64,000 bases of DNA from assembly GCA_959607825.1 (NCBI GenBank), contig CAUHNW010000004.1, forward strand, positions 1 through 64,000, given 5' to 3'. Both the position numbers and the translations under genes were made by a program. This document shows positions 17,491-25,730 of this stretch, in pieces. The notes under the pieces were generated by a model, which searched no databases, was not told the DNA's origin, and saw nothing but the letters and a program-made list of their open reading frames with translations. Positions within the stretch are counted from its first letter, which is position 1; each line of letters begins with the position of its first letter. Origin of the DNA: HGM13006 sp900757695. Its GTDB lineage: Bacteria > Bacillota > Clostridia > Oscillospirales > Oscillospiraceae.

Positions 17491-18219
17491 ATGAAACTAT
17501 TGATTATTCGGCATGGCGACCCGGATTATCAGCATGATACATTGACACAAACCGGCTGGCGGGAGGCGGAACTGCTGTCCTGCCGGCTGGCCCAATTGGA
17601 GATCGCAGCTTTTTATGTATCTCCGCTGGGGCGGGCGCAGGATACGGCGGCTCCAACGCTCCAAAAAATGAACCGATCTGCGAAAACGTTGGAATGGCTT
17701 CGGGAATTTCCGCCGAATCGTATGGATACGGATATTGGCAGGGAAACGCCCCTATGGGATTGGCTTCCGGGCACATGGACCAGAGAGCCTCGCTTTTATG
17801 ACCGGGAAGCGTGGATGCACGTCCCTGTGATGGAGAAGGCCGGGGCGCCGGAGGCGTATCGGCAGGTGGTGCAGGGCCTTGACGGCCTGCTGGCACAGCA
17901 CGGCTACCGGAGAAACGGAGAGATTTATGAGGCGGAGAAACCCAACCGGGATACCATTGTGCTGTTCTGCCACTTTGGACTGGAGTGCGTACTGCTGAGC
18001 CATCTGTTGGGGGTAAGCCCGATGGTGCTGTGGCATGGAGCCTGTGCTGCGCCTGCCTCTGTAACAACCCTGATTACGGAGGAACGGCGAAAGGGTGCTG
18101 CCTCCTTCCGCATGGCCGCCTTTGGGGATACAGCCCATCTCTATGTGGCTGGGGAAATGCCCTCATTTTCGGCACGATTTTGTGAGACATGGGACTGCAT
18201 GGAAGAGCGGCATGATTGA
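17491..18219 (+). CDS. Histidine phosphatase (phosphoglycerate mutase-like) family protein
   Basis: The 242-residue protein opens with the phosphohistidine motif IIRHGDPDY (about 4-12). It also has the conserved VSPLGRAQDTA segment near residue 45 and a second catalytic-type His in LFCHFG near residue 155. This places it in the phosphoglycerate mutase-like superfamily, whose members dephosphorylate sugars, nucleotides or proteins through a phosphohistidine. It is longer than minimal cofactor-dependent mutases and has an insertion between the two motifs. The Nudix gene begins 17 bases after its stop codon, so both may act in nucleotide clean-up. Substrate is unknown. Confidence 0.88.
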   Translation: MKLLIIRHGDPDYQHDTLTQTGWREAELLSCRLAQLEIAAFYVSPLGRAQDTAAPTLQKMNRSAKTLEWLREFPPNRMDTDIGRETPLWDWLPGTWTREPRFYDREAWMHVPVMEKAGAPEAYRQVVQGLDGLLAQHGYRRNGEIYEAEKPNRDTIVLFCHFGLECVLLSHLLGVSPMVLWHGACAAPASVTTLITEERRKGAASFRMAAFGDTAHLYVAGEMPSFSARFCETWDCMEERHD

Positions 18220-18236
18220 GAAAGGCGAGAGAAGCG

Positions 18237-18740
18237 ATGCAGGGAATCAACACAACACTATGCTATATTGAGAGAGATGGGTGCTACCTGATGCTGCACC
18301 GGGTCAAAAAGAAAAATGACCTGAACCATGATAAATGGATCGGCATCGGCGGCAAATTTGAAGACAAAGAAAGCCCGGAGGATTGTATCCTCCGGGAAGC
18401 CAAAGAGGAGACGGGCCTGACCCTGACCCATATGGAATACCGCGGCATTGTGACATTTGTTTCCGACCGGTATGAGACGGAATATATGCACCTGTTCTGG
18501 GCGGATGGATTCACGGGAGCGCTGCGGGAATGTGATGAAGGTGTTTTGGAGTGGATCTCCAAGGAAAAGCTTCAGCAGATCCCCAAGTGGGAAGGCGATG
18601 ATATCTTTCTTGCACTGCTGGATCAGCGGGTACCGTTTTTCTCGCTGAAGCTGTGCTATCAGGGGGATACGCTGACGGAGGCGGTGCTGAATCAGAAGCG
18701 CTTACCGATCCGTGCTGACTTGCAGGATGGTCAGGGCTAA
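18237..18740 (+). CDS. Nudix hydrolase, MutT-like (8-oxo-dGTP diphosphatase type)
   Basis: A 167-residue protein with a complete Nudix box, GGKFEDKESPEDCILREAKE followed by ETGL (about 36-59), which binds the metal for pyrophosphate hydrolysis. The architecture matches firmicute MutT/YjhB-type proteins annotated as 8-oxo-dGTP diphosphatases. I use the ATG at 18237 (MQGINTT); an in-frame TTG at 18216 overlaps the preceding stop codon and is a possible alternative start. The gene's 3' end overlaps a tiny gene on the other strand (18702-18791). Substrate is inferred from the family only. Confidence 0.88.
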   Translation: MQGINTTLCYIERDGCYLMLHRVKKKNDLNHDKWIGIGGKFEDKESPEDCILREAKEETGLTLTHMEYRGIVTFVSDRYETEYMHLFWADGFTGALRECDEGVLEWISKEKLQQIPKWEGDDIFLALLDQRVPFFSLKLCYQGDTLTEAVLNQKRLPIRADLQDGQG

Positions 18741-18791
18741 AACGCCAATAAAGCCGCCGAACATGGCGCCGGCCAGAAAGACAAGCAGCAT
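18702..18791 (-). CDS. 29-residue membrane peptide, DUF3789-like
   Basis: An ATG at 18791 follows a full AAGGAGGGATC site and opens a 29-codon gene, MLLVFLAGAMFGGFIGVLAL and then TILQVSTDR. It is one hydrophobic helix with a GxFGG-type glycine face and a short polar tail. Size and pattern resemble the DUF3789 family of tiny Firmicutes membrane proteins, whose function is unknown. Its 3' end lies antisense inside the Nudix gene. No clear promoter was found on its strand, but a hairpin (18838-18871) lies upstream. The strong ribosome binding site is the main argument that it is real. Confidence 0.6.
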   Translation of the reverse strand: MLLVFLAGAMFGGFIGVLALTILQVSTDR

Positions 18792-18837
18792 ATTTGATCC
18801 CTCCTTACGGTGCTGTTTTATCCTATGATGCCCGAAA

Positions 18838-18892
18838 AAAAGCGTGACTATTCACAGAAATTTCACGCTTCCATAAAAAAATGAATTATAAT
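18838..18892 (+). promoter_or_regulatory. Promoter region of the first two-component system with Pho-box-like repeats
   Basis: TATAAT is at 18887-18892. Upstream lie TTCACA (18851-18856) and TTCACG (18862-18867), direct repeats 11 bases apart as in PhoP-type boxes. The same stretch is a dyad (AAGCGTGA/TCACGCTT) that reads as a terminator-like hairpin with a T-run on the minus strand. Self-regulation by the downstream response regulator is an inference. Confidence 0.4.
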
Positions 18893-18972
18893 GTTACCAG
18901 AAGATCATGGGGCTCTGCCGTGCGGAACGCAGGGAAGCGGAGCGCTTTATACAGAAGAATGGAGGAATGGTT

Positions 18973-19659
18973 ATGGCACATACAGTTTTGATTGTGGAGG
19001 ATGACCCGAATATCGCAGATCTCCTGCATCTATATCTGGAAAAAGATGGATATACTACGGAAATTGCCCCGGACGGCGGCAAGGCGGTGGAAAAATTCCG
19101 CCAGCTCCAGCCGGATCTGGTCCTGCTGGATGTGATGCTGCCTGTCATGGATGGCTGGGAGGTGCTCCGTACCATTCGGCAGGAGTCCAAGACGCCGGTG
19201 ATTATGCTGACCGCAAAGGGGGAGACCAACGATAAGGTCAACGGTCTGAAGATGGGCGCTGACGACTATATTACCAAGCCCTTTGAGGCCAAGGAGGTAT
19301 TGGCACGGGTAGAGGCGGTGCTGCGGCGTACCACCGGTGCTGCGCCCACCTCCCGGAAGCTGGTGTTCGATAAGCTGGTTATCGATATGGATGCCTTTGA
19401 ACTGATCGTGGATGGTAAAAAGGTGGATACGCCCCCCAAGGAGATGGAGCTTCTTTACCATCTGGCTTCCAGCCCGAATCGGGTTTATACCCGAAATCAG
19501 CTGCTGGATGAGGTCTGGGGCTTTGACTACTTTGGCGACAGCCGGACGGTGGATGTCCATATCAAGCGCCTCCGGGAAAAGCTGGAGGGCGTCAGCGACC
19601 AGTGGGAGCTGAAAACAGTCTGGGGCGTTGGTTATAAGTTCGAGGTGTCCGGCACATGA
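18973..19659 (+). CDS. OmpR/PhoB-family response regulator
   Basis: The 228-residue regulator has an N-terminal receiver domain (VLIVEDDPN acidic pocket, phospho-acceptor Asp53 in LLDVMLP, Lys in YITKPFE). Its C-terminal winged-helix DNA-binding domain has YTRNQLLDEVWGFDYFG and the DVHIKRLREKL recognition helix. I start at the ATG 18973, 7 bases past GGAGG; the frame runs 22 codons further up without support. The stop codon overlaps the histidine kinase start by 4 bases (ATGA). Together the pair looks PhoP/PhoR- or WalRK-like, but the signal is not identifiable from sequence. Confidence 0.94.
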   Translation: MAHTVLIVEDDPNIADLLHLYLEKDGYTTEIAPDGGKAVEKFRQLQPDLVLLDVMLPVMDGWEVLRTIRQESKTPVIMLTAKGETNDKVNGLKMGADDYITKPFEAKEVLARVEAVLRRTTGAAPTSRKLVFDKLVIDMDAFELIVDGKKVDTPPKEMELLYHLASSPNRVYTRNQLLDEVWGFDYFGDSRTVDVHIKRLREKLEGVSDQWELKTVWGVGYKFEVSGT

Positions 19660-21077
19660 GAACCACCTTCTCACGGCAGCTGGCGCTTACGGCGGGGATG
19701 ATCCTTCTGAGCTTTGTGCTGCTGGGGTGCAGCTTTACCAGCCTGTTTTACAACTATATGCTTCGGGAGGAAAAGGCGTCCCTTTCCACCAATGCCGAGG
19801 CGGTCAGCAGTTATGTGAGTACCCAGAATACACTGGCCCAGATTGATGATTGGGAGCTTCGGCTGTCGGTAAGCTATGGTGCCAGCGTCTCGGCCACGGA
19901 TGTACTGATCACGGATCCCAATGGCGTAGTGACGCTGTGCTCCTGCAATCAGTTTATCTGTGACCACGTTGGGAAAACGGTGCCGACGGATATGCTCCAA
20001 AATATCAACGCAGACGGCTATGCCTATGCCACCGGTGTGCTCAGCGGGGTATATACTGACGAGCGGTATCTCTTCGGCGTCCCGGTCAACGCAGCATCGG
20101 ACGGATCATTGCTGGGATATGTGATGGTCTCTACTGCAACAAAGGACATGAGCGATATGATGACCCGCATCATAAGCCTGTTCTTGCTGACTGCCATTGT
20201 GGTGCTGGTGATAGCAACGGTGGCAATGGCACTGATCACGCGCCGGCAAACGGAGACCCTCAGGGATCTGGCGAAGGCGGCCCGGCAGTTTGCCCATGGT
20301 GACTTTTCTGCCCGGATCTATCCGGATGGCAACGATTTGGAAGTGGCGGAGCTGGCCACGGCCTTTAACAATATGGCCACATCGCTGGAGCGCAGCGAGA
20401 GCCTGCGGCAGGAGTTTATCTCCAATGTGAGCCATGAGCTGAAGACACCGATGACCACCATTGCCGGGTTTATGGATGGCATGCTGGACGGCACGATCCC
20501 CAAGGAAAAATATGCCTATTATATGCAGACGGTCTCTGATGAGGTGAAACGGCTGAGTCGTCTGGTGCGGAGCATGCTGGATATTTCCCGGCTCCAATCC
20601 ACCGGGGAAGAGATCAAAAAGGCACGCTTTGACGTGACGGAGGCCCTTGGGCGGACGCTTCTGACCTTTGAGCAGAAGATCGAGGAAAAGCATCTGGATG
20701 TGCAGGTGGATATGCCGGAAAAGGCGGTCTATGTGATGGCCAATGAGGATGCCATCACACAGGTCATCTACAATCTCATCGACAACGGCGTAAAGTTTGC
20801 CCAGCCCAATACGGAGTTCCTGCTGACGGTGGCCACCTCCGGCGGCAAGGCGCTGGTGAGTGTGGCCGATCATGGGCCAACGATTCCGCCGGAAGAGCTG
20901 CCGCTGGTCTTTGACCGGTTCCACAAATCGGATAAGAGCCGTTCCATGGATAAAACCGGCGTGGGGCTGGGACTGTATATTGTAAAGACGATTCTGGGCA
21001 GTCATGGGGAGGACATCACCGTGACCAGCCGGGACGGCCTGACCACCTTTACCTTCACACTGGAGCTGACCAAATAA
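19656..21077 (+). CDS. Sensor histidine kinase, PhoR/ResE-like
   Basis: The 473-residue kinase has a membrane helix at about 10-33, an extracytoplasmic sensor of about 135 residues, and a second helix at about 172-195. A HAMP linker, a HisKA domain with phospho-acceptor His260 in SNVSHELKTP, and an HATPase_c domain with an N box (NLIDNGVKFAQ) and G boxes follow. The sensor contains a CSCNQFIC cluster, so redox or metal sensing is possible but unproven. It overlaps the response regulator by 4 bases and ends before a terminator, giving a two-gene operon. Confidence 0.94.
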   Translation: MRTTFSRQLALTAGMILLSFVLLGCSFTSLFYNYMLREEKASLSTNAEAVSSYVSTQNTLAQIDDWELRLSVSYGASVSATDVLITDPNGVVTLCSCNQFICDHVGKTVPTDMLQNINADGYAYATGVLSGVYTDERYLFGVPVNAASDGSLLGYVMVSTATKDMSDMMTRIISLFLLTAIVVLVIATVAMALITRRQTETLRDLAKAARQFAHGDFSARIYPDGNDLEVAELATAFNNMATSLERSESLRQEFISNVSHELKTPMTTIAGFMDGMLDGTIPKEKYAYYMQTVSDEVKRLSRLVRSMLDISRLQSTGEEIKKARFDVTEALGRTLLTFEQKIEEKHLDVQVDMPEKAVYVMANEDAITQVIYNLIDNGVKFAQPNTEFLLTVATSGGKALVSVADHGPTIPPEELPLVFDRFHKSDKSRSMDKTGVGLGLYIVKTILGSHGEDITVTSRDGLTTFTFTLELTK

Positions 21078-21093
21078 CGGTTCGAGAAATAGA

Positions 21094-21134
21094 AAATCCC
21101 TGCTTTTTCTTGCGGAAAAGGCGGGGATTTCTTT
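21094..21134 (+). terminator. Terminator of the first two-component operon
   Basis: AAATCCCTGCTTTT pairs with AAAAGGCGGGGATTT around a short loop and runs into TTTCTTTC, 17 bases after the kinase stop codon. Confidence 0.8.
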
Positions 21135-21227
21135 CTGCATTCGTCACAAAAATGCTACCAATTTGTAACGGAATGTGATATACTGTATCAGAGTATGTTT
21201 ACATGAATGCAGAAGGGAGGCAGCGCC

Positions 21228-22589
21228 GTGAGGCGGATCAAAATTCTTGCAGCGCTGCTGGCATTGTGCCTGCTGTGCGGCTGTTCGGGGATGAGTGTTG
21301 ACGAGCTCTACTGCCTGCCGGAAGCCAGTGAGGATTATTATAACCTTCAGGATGCGCTCAATGAGGTTCTGGAACAGAATTATAGCTATCATGCCCCCTC
21401 ATCGGGTGCCCGGCGGGAGCCGGTGCAGCTAGTGGATCTGGATCATGACGGGGTAGACGAGGCGGTGGCGTTTTTCCGCAGCAATGAAGACGGAACGGTA
21501 TCCGCTGCGATTTTCTCCCGTCAGGGGGATTCCTACCAGAAGGTGGATGAGATTCCCTGCTCTGGCAGTGCGGTGGGATCGGTGGAATATGCGGATCTGG
21601 ACGGCAGCGGCAGTCTTGAAATCCTGATCACCTGTCAGGTAAGCGATGCGGTGACGCAGGCGCTTCAGGTGTCCCGTTATTCCGGCGGAACGGCGCAGCA
21701 GCTGCTGACGGCGCCCTGCAGCCGATATGAGCTGGTGGATCTGGACCGGAAGGGCGGGCAGGAGATCCTTACCATTGCAGACGGCGGTGCGGATGCAATG
21801 GCAGAGGCGGTGTACTACACACTTGCAGACGGAAAGATACAGCCGGGGCAGGAATTGGTGCTCGGCGGATGCTTTTCTAATATCCTGAATATTCAGGAGG
21901 GGACGCTGGAAGATGACATTCCGGCGGTGCTGGTCACATCGAAAACGGAAGCGGGGCTGGCAACGGACGTGATGGTGCTGGGCAACGACGGTGCGCTGAT
22001 GCAGGTGGACTGCGGTGAACTTGCCGTAACGGCCAGCCTCAGCGGCGGAAGCCTGTACCCCACGGACATCGATGGGGACGGATGCATTGAGATCCCAAGT
22101 CCCGTAGACCTTCCGGCAGAGGATGCGGCACATCAGATGCAGGCGGTGGAATGGTTTGGACTGACCTCCGGCGGCAGCACCGCAGAGAAATCCGTCACAT
22201 ATCATCAGTGGAACGAAAAGTGGTATTTTGTAATGCCCGAGTCCTGGTGGGGGCAGATTACCGCAGAGGAGTCCAGTGAGACCCAGGCGGCCTATACGAT
22301 CCACACTGTGACATTCCGGCGCTGGAAGCGCAGCCAAAAGGCCGGGGATACGATTATGACCATATACGCCATCTGGGGCGCAGACCGGCAGACACAGGCT
22401 GAGCAGCGAAAGCTCACCAGCCTTTACAGCGATACAGATATGATTCTGGCAGTGGATATTCCTGCGGAGGTGCAGCCATGGGAGGGCACGGTTTCTGTGG
22501 CGCAGGTGTCTGAGCGCTTCCATCTGGAACGTACAGACAGCGAGAGCGGCTCTGGGGACAGAACAGACATAGAGGGGAAACAGTCATGA
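21228..22589 (+). CDS. Lipoprotein with FG-GAP/VCBS-like repeats, first gene of a two-component operon
   Basis: The start is a GTG at 21228, 7 bases after GGGAGG, giving 453 residues. A lipoprotein signal ends in LLCGC with Cys19 as the likely lipidation site. At least four repeats with Ca-binding-loop character (LVDLDHDGVDEAVAFF, YADLDGSGSLEILI, LVDLDRKGGQEILTI, PTDIDGDGCIEIPSP) suggest a small beta-propeller facing outside. The gene overlaps the next response regulator by 4 bases (ATGA), and that gene is followed by a histidine kinase. The lipoprotein is therefore a good candidate for an accessory ligand-binding subunit or direct target of this sensor system. No enzymatic motif is visible. 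Confidence 0.85.
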   Translation: MRRIKILAALLALCLLCGCSGMSVDELYCLPEASEDYYNLQDALNEVLEQNYSYHAPSSGARREPVQLVDLDHDGVDEAVAFFRSNEDGTVSAAIFSRQGDSYQKVDEIPCSGSAVGSVEYADLDGSGSLEILITCQVSDAVTQALQVSRYSGGTAQQLLTAPCSRYELVDLDRKGGQEILTIADGGADAMAEAVYYTLADGKIQPGQELVLGGCFSNILNIQEGTLEDDIPAVLVTSKTEAGLATDVMVLGNDGALMQVDCGELAVTASLSGGSLYPTDIDGDGCIEIPSPVDLPAEDAAHQMQAVEWFGLTSGGSTAEKSVTYHQWNEKWYFVMPESWWGQITAEESSETQAAYTIHTVTFRRWKRSQKAGDTIMTIYAIWGADRQTQAEQRKLTSLYSDTDMILAVDIPAEVQPWEGTVSVAQVSERFHLERTDSESGSGDRTDIEGKQS

Positions 22590-23272
22590 AAAAAGTGTTG
22601 ATTTTGGAAGATGAGGCCAGCATCCGCAGCTTTGTCGTCATCAATCTGCGGCGGGCGGGCTATGAAGCCATTGAGGCCAGCACCGGAGAAGAGGCGCTGG
22701 AACAGCTGCGGCGGAATCCGGATACCGGCGTGGCGATTTTCGATATCAATCTGCCGGGGATGGACGGCTTTGAGGTCTGCCGCACGGTGCGGGCCACCAA
22801 TAAGACCATTGGCATTATTATGCTCACGGCCCGGACGCAGGAAATGGATAAGGTCACCGGGCTGATGACCGGCGCAGATGATTATGTGACCAAGCCCTTT
22901 TCTCCGGCAGAGCTGACGGCCAGAATCGATGCGCTGTACCGCCGGATCGGCGGGGAGCCCAACAGCTCGCCGGATGAACTGCGCCATGGCCCCTTTGTGC
23001 TCAATACACGCAATCGCACGCTGGAAAAGGCGGGGCAGAAGATTCGCCTGACGCAGGTGGAATACGCCATTGTCAAGCTGTTTATGCAGAACCCGGGACG
23101 GGCCATGTCCAGAGAAGATATTCTGGCGGCGGTCTGGGGCCGTGACTACGATGGAGAATTGAAGATCGTAGACGTGAATATCCGCCGACTGCGCATTAAA
23201 ATCGAGGATGATACATCGAATCCGGTCTATATCACCACCGTCTGGGGTTATGGATATAAGTGGGGCGCCTGA
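22586..23272 (+). CDS. OmpR-family response regulator
   Basis: A 228-residue regulator with a receiver domain (VLILEDEAS, phospho-acceptor Asp53 in IFDINLPGMDG, Lys in YVTKPFS) and an OmpR-type winged helix (MSREDILAAVWGRDYDG, then IVDVNIRRLRIKIE). It is translationally coupled to the lipoprotein upstream (4-base overlap) and to the kinase downstream. Residue pattern differs from the 18973 regulator, so this is a separate system and not a duplicate. Confidence 0.94.
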   Translation: MKKVLILEDEASIRSFVVINLRRAGYEAIEASTGEEALEQLRRNPDTGVAIFDINLPGMDGFEVCRTVRATNKTIGIIMLTARTQEMDKVTGLMTGADDYVTKPFSPAELTARIDALYRRIGGEPNSSPDELRHGPFVLNTRNRTLEKAGQKIRLTQVEYAIVKLFMQNPGRAMSREDILAAVWGRDYDGELKIVDVNIRRLRIKIEDDTSNPVYITTVWGYGYKWGA

Positions 23273-23277
23273 GAGCC

Positions 23278-24702
23278 ATGAAAAAAAAGTCTGGAATACG
23301 CTCCCGGTGGCTCACCCACAATGTGATCCTGCTGGTAATTCTGGTGCTGGGCTGTGCGGCCTGCGGAATTGCCGCAATTTCCAGTTACTATTACAGCTGT
23401 ATGCGCAGCGGACTGGAAGCACAGCTGAAAACCACGGCTGACTTTTTTGAGACCTATATCAGCTCTTCTCAGGAGGAGTTTTACAGCGGTGTATACAGCT
23501 TTACGCAGGATTTTGAAGGAAAAAATAATCTGGAGCTGGAGTTTCTCAGCAGCAGCGGAGAGATCATCAGTTCCTCCTTCGGCCTTGCCTCCGGCAGTCA
23601 GCCGAAAACTGCGGATGTGACCGGAGCGTTGAAACGGCTGGAGATCACCACCTTTCAGGGAAAGGACCCCGAGACCGGAGAACGGATTCTTGCGGTATCT
23701 ACGCCGATCCTGCTGGCAGACGGACGAGCTGCGGGCGCACTGCGGCTGGTTACGTCTCTGCGGCTGGCAAATCGTCAGATCATGCTGTGGGCAGGCGGTA
23801 TGGGCCTGATTGCGCTGGTCATTATTCTGCTGGTGGGTGCAACGGGGATGTTCTTTATTCACTCCATTGTAACACCGGTGGTGGAGATCACGGATACCGC
23901 CAAGCGTATTGCTTCCGGCGGTTATGGTACGCAGATTCAAAAGAAATTTGCGGAAAACGATGACGAAATCGGGGAGCTGGCCCGGGCCATTAATAATCTC
24001 TCTCTGCAAATCAGTCAGACGGAAAAGATGCAGTCGGAATTCCTGTCTTCGGTATCCCATGAACTGCGGACGCCGCTGACGGCGATTTCCGGCTGGGGCG
24101 AGACCCTGATGACCAGCGATGAGATGGACCCGGTGGAGACCCGTCGGGGCATTGTGACCATGCTGAAGGAGACCAAGCGGCTTACATCTCTGGTGGAGGA
24201 ACTGCTGGAATTTTCACGAATTCAGGATGGCCGCTTTAAGCTGAATGTAGAGCAATGTGACCTGCGGGGTGTTTTTGAGGACACCATTTTTATGTACGGC
24301 AGCCGCTTAAAGCAGGAGGGAATCGATCTGCAATATGAGGCGGCGGACGAGGACGTGCCGGAGATCAGCTGTGACCCGGAGCGGATGAAGCAGGTGTTCC
24401 TGAACATCTTGGACAATGCCGCCAAGTATGGCGGTGAGGGCGGACGGATCCTTTGTGATATTCAGGTGGAGGACGACTATCTGGCGGTGCATATCCGGGA
24501 CTTTGGACCGGGAATTCCGGAAGAAGAGCTTCCTCTGGTGAAAAAGAAGTTTTACAAGGGGTCTTCCAAGGCCCGGGGCAGCGGCATTGGCCTTGCGGTG
24601 TGTGAGGAGATCGTTACCATGCACGGCGGCAAGCTGACCATCGCCAATGCGGCGGATGAACAGGGCGGTTGTGCGGTGACCATTGAACTGCCGCTGAAAT
24701 AA
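23278..24702 (+). CDS. Sensor histidine kinase of the lipoprotein-linked system
   Basis: A 474-residue kinase: membrane helix at about 15-37, sensor loop, second helix near 165-190, HAMP, HisKA with His261 in SSVSHELRTPL, and HATPase_c with NILDNAAKYG and GSGIGLAVCEE. I choose the ATG at 23278; a GTG at 23260 overlapping the regulator is an alternative. There is no strong ribosome binding site at either, consistent with coupling to the upstream gene. Its partner is the regulator at 22586; the coupled lipoprotein may supply the signal. Confidence 0.92.
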   Translation: MKKKSGIRSRWLTHNVILLVILVLGCAACGIAAISSYYYSCMRSGLEAQLKTTADFFETYISSSQEEFYSGVYSFTQDFEGKNNLELEFLSSSGEIISSSFGLASGSQPKTADVTGALKRLEITTFQGKDPETGERILAVSTPILLADGRAAGALRLVTSLRLANRQIMLWAGGMGLIALVIILLVGATGMFFIHSIVTPVVEITDTAKRIASGGYGTQIQKKFAENDDEIGELARAINNLSLQISQTEKMQSEFLSSVSHELRTPLTAISGWGETLMTSDEMDPVETRRGIVTMLKETKRLTSLVEELLEFSRIQDGRFKLNVEQCDLRGVFEDTIFMYGSRLKQEGIDLQYEAADEDVPEISCDPERMKQVFLNILDNAAKYGGEGGRILCDIQVEDDYLAVHIRDFGPGIPEEELPLVKKKFYKGSSKARGSGIGLAVCEEIVTMHGGKLTIANAADEQGGCAVTIELPLK

Positions 24703-24785
24703 GAAATCAAACAATAAGTACCATTATTGGGATACCGCGTGCGCTATAATAGGATCAGCGGCGGGGGTTAGAAAGGAAACAGACT

Positions 24786-25727
24786 GTGGCAAATCAGGAA
24801 AAGCGGACATCTATAGGCGGTCAGGCACTGATCGAGGGCATTATGATGCGCGGCCCCTTCCGGCAGGCCATTGCGGTGCGGGATCAGCAGGGAGAGATCG
24901 TATTAAAGGTTGACGAACTGAAGTTCATTAAGGATAAGTATCCCATTCTGGGACTTCCTCTGATCCGGGGCGTAGTCAATTTTGGCGGCAGTATGGTGGC
25001 CGGAGTCAAGGCACTGATGTATTCGGCGTCTTTTTACCCGGAGGAAGAAGATACGGGTGAGCCGGGGAAGGTGGAGCAGTGGCTGGAAAAGCACATTGGC
25101 TCCGAAAAGCTGGAGTCGCTGGTGATCTATCTGGCAGTGCTTCTGGGCGTTGTGTTTTCCGTGGGGCTGTTTATGCTGCTTCCTACGTTCCTGGTGGGAC
25201 TGGTGCGCCCCATTCATGATAGCTATCTGCTGCGAAACCTCTGCGAAGGTTTGGTGAAGATCCTGATCTTTACCTGCTATATGATCGGTGTTTCAAAGCT
25301 CAAGGATATGCGGCGGGTCTTTTCCTACCACGGTGCAGAGCACAAGACCATCAAATGCTACGAGCTGGGAAAGCCGCTGACGGTAGAAAATGTCCGGCCC
25401 TGCACCAGATTTCACCCACGCTGTGGTACCAGCTTCCTGTTTGTGGTGATTTTCATCAGCATTCTGGTGGGAAGCGTGGTTCGGGTGGGCAATACGCTGC
25501 TGCGGATGCTGTGCCATCTGCTTCTGCTGTTTCCGGTGGTGGCCATTAGCTATGAGCTCAACCGTCTGGTGGGCCGCCATGACAATTGGCTGACCAAGAT
25601 TCTGACAGCACCGGGAATGTGGTTCCAGAACTTTACGACGAATGAGCCCGATGATTCCATGATCCAGTGTGCCATTGCCGCATTGGAGGCAGTGATTCCG
25701 GAAGAGGAAGGGGCGGACAACTGGTAA
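24786..25727 (+). CDS. DUF1385 (YqhQ-type) membrane protein
   Basis: This 313-residue protein is of the DUF1385/YqhQ family, widespread in Firmicutes and of unknown biochemical role. The family signatures are present: IGGQALIEGIMMRGP near the N-terminus, YHGAEHKTIKCYE, and FHPRCGTSFLFVV, which suggest a metal- or thiol-dependent site. About four membrane segments lie in the middle and C-terminal half. The start is GTG at 24786 after GAAAGGAAA. A TATAAT (24745-24750) lies upstream without a good -35. It is followed 3 bases later by prmC, a conserved neighbour, and heads the operon that runs to pgsA. Confidence 0.88.
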   Translation: MANQEKRTSIGGQALIEGIMMRGPFRQAIAVRDQQGEIVLKVDELKFIKDKYPILGLPLIRGVVNFGGSMVAGVKALMYSASFYPEEEDTGEPGKVEQWLEKHIGSEKLESLVIYLAVLLGVVFSVGLFMLLPTFLVGLVRPIHDSYLLRNLCEGLVKILIFTCYMIGVSKLKDMRRVFSYHGAEHKTIKCYELGKPLTVENVRPCTRFHPRCGTSFLFVVIFISILVGSVVRVGNTLLRMLCHLLLLFPVVAISYELNRLVGRHDNWLTKILTAPGMWFQNFTTNEPDDSMIQCAIAALEAVIPEEEGADNW

Positions 25728-25730
25728 GGT

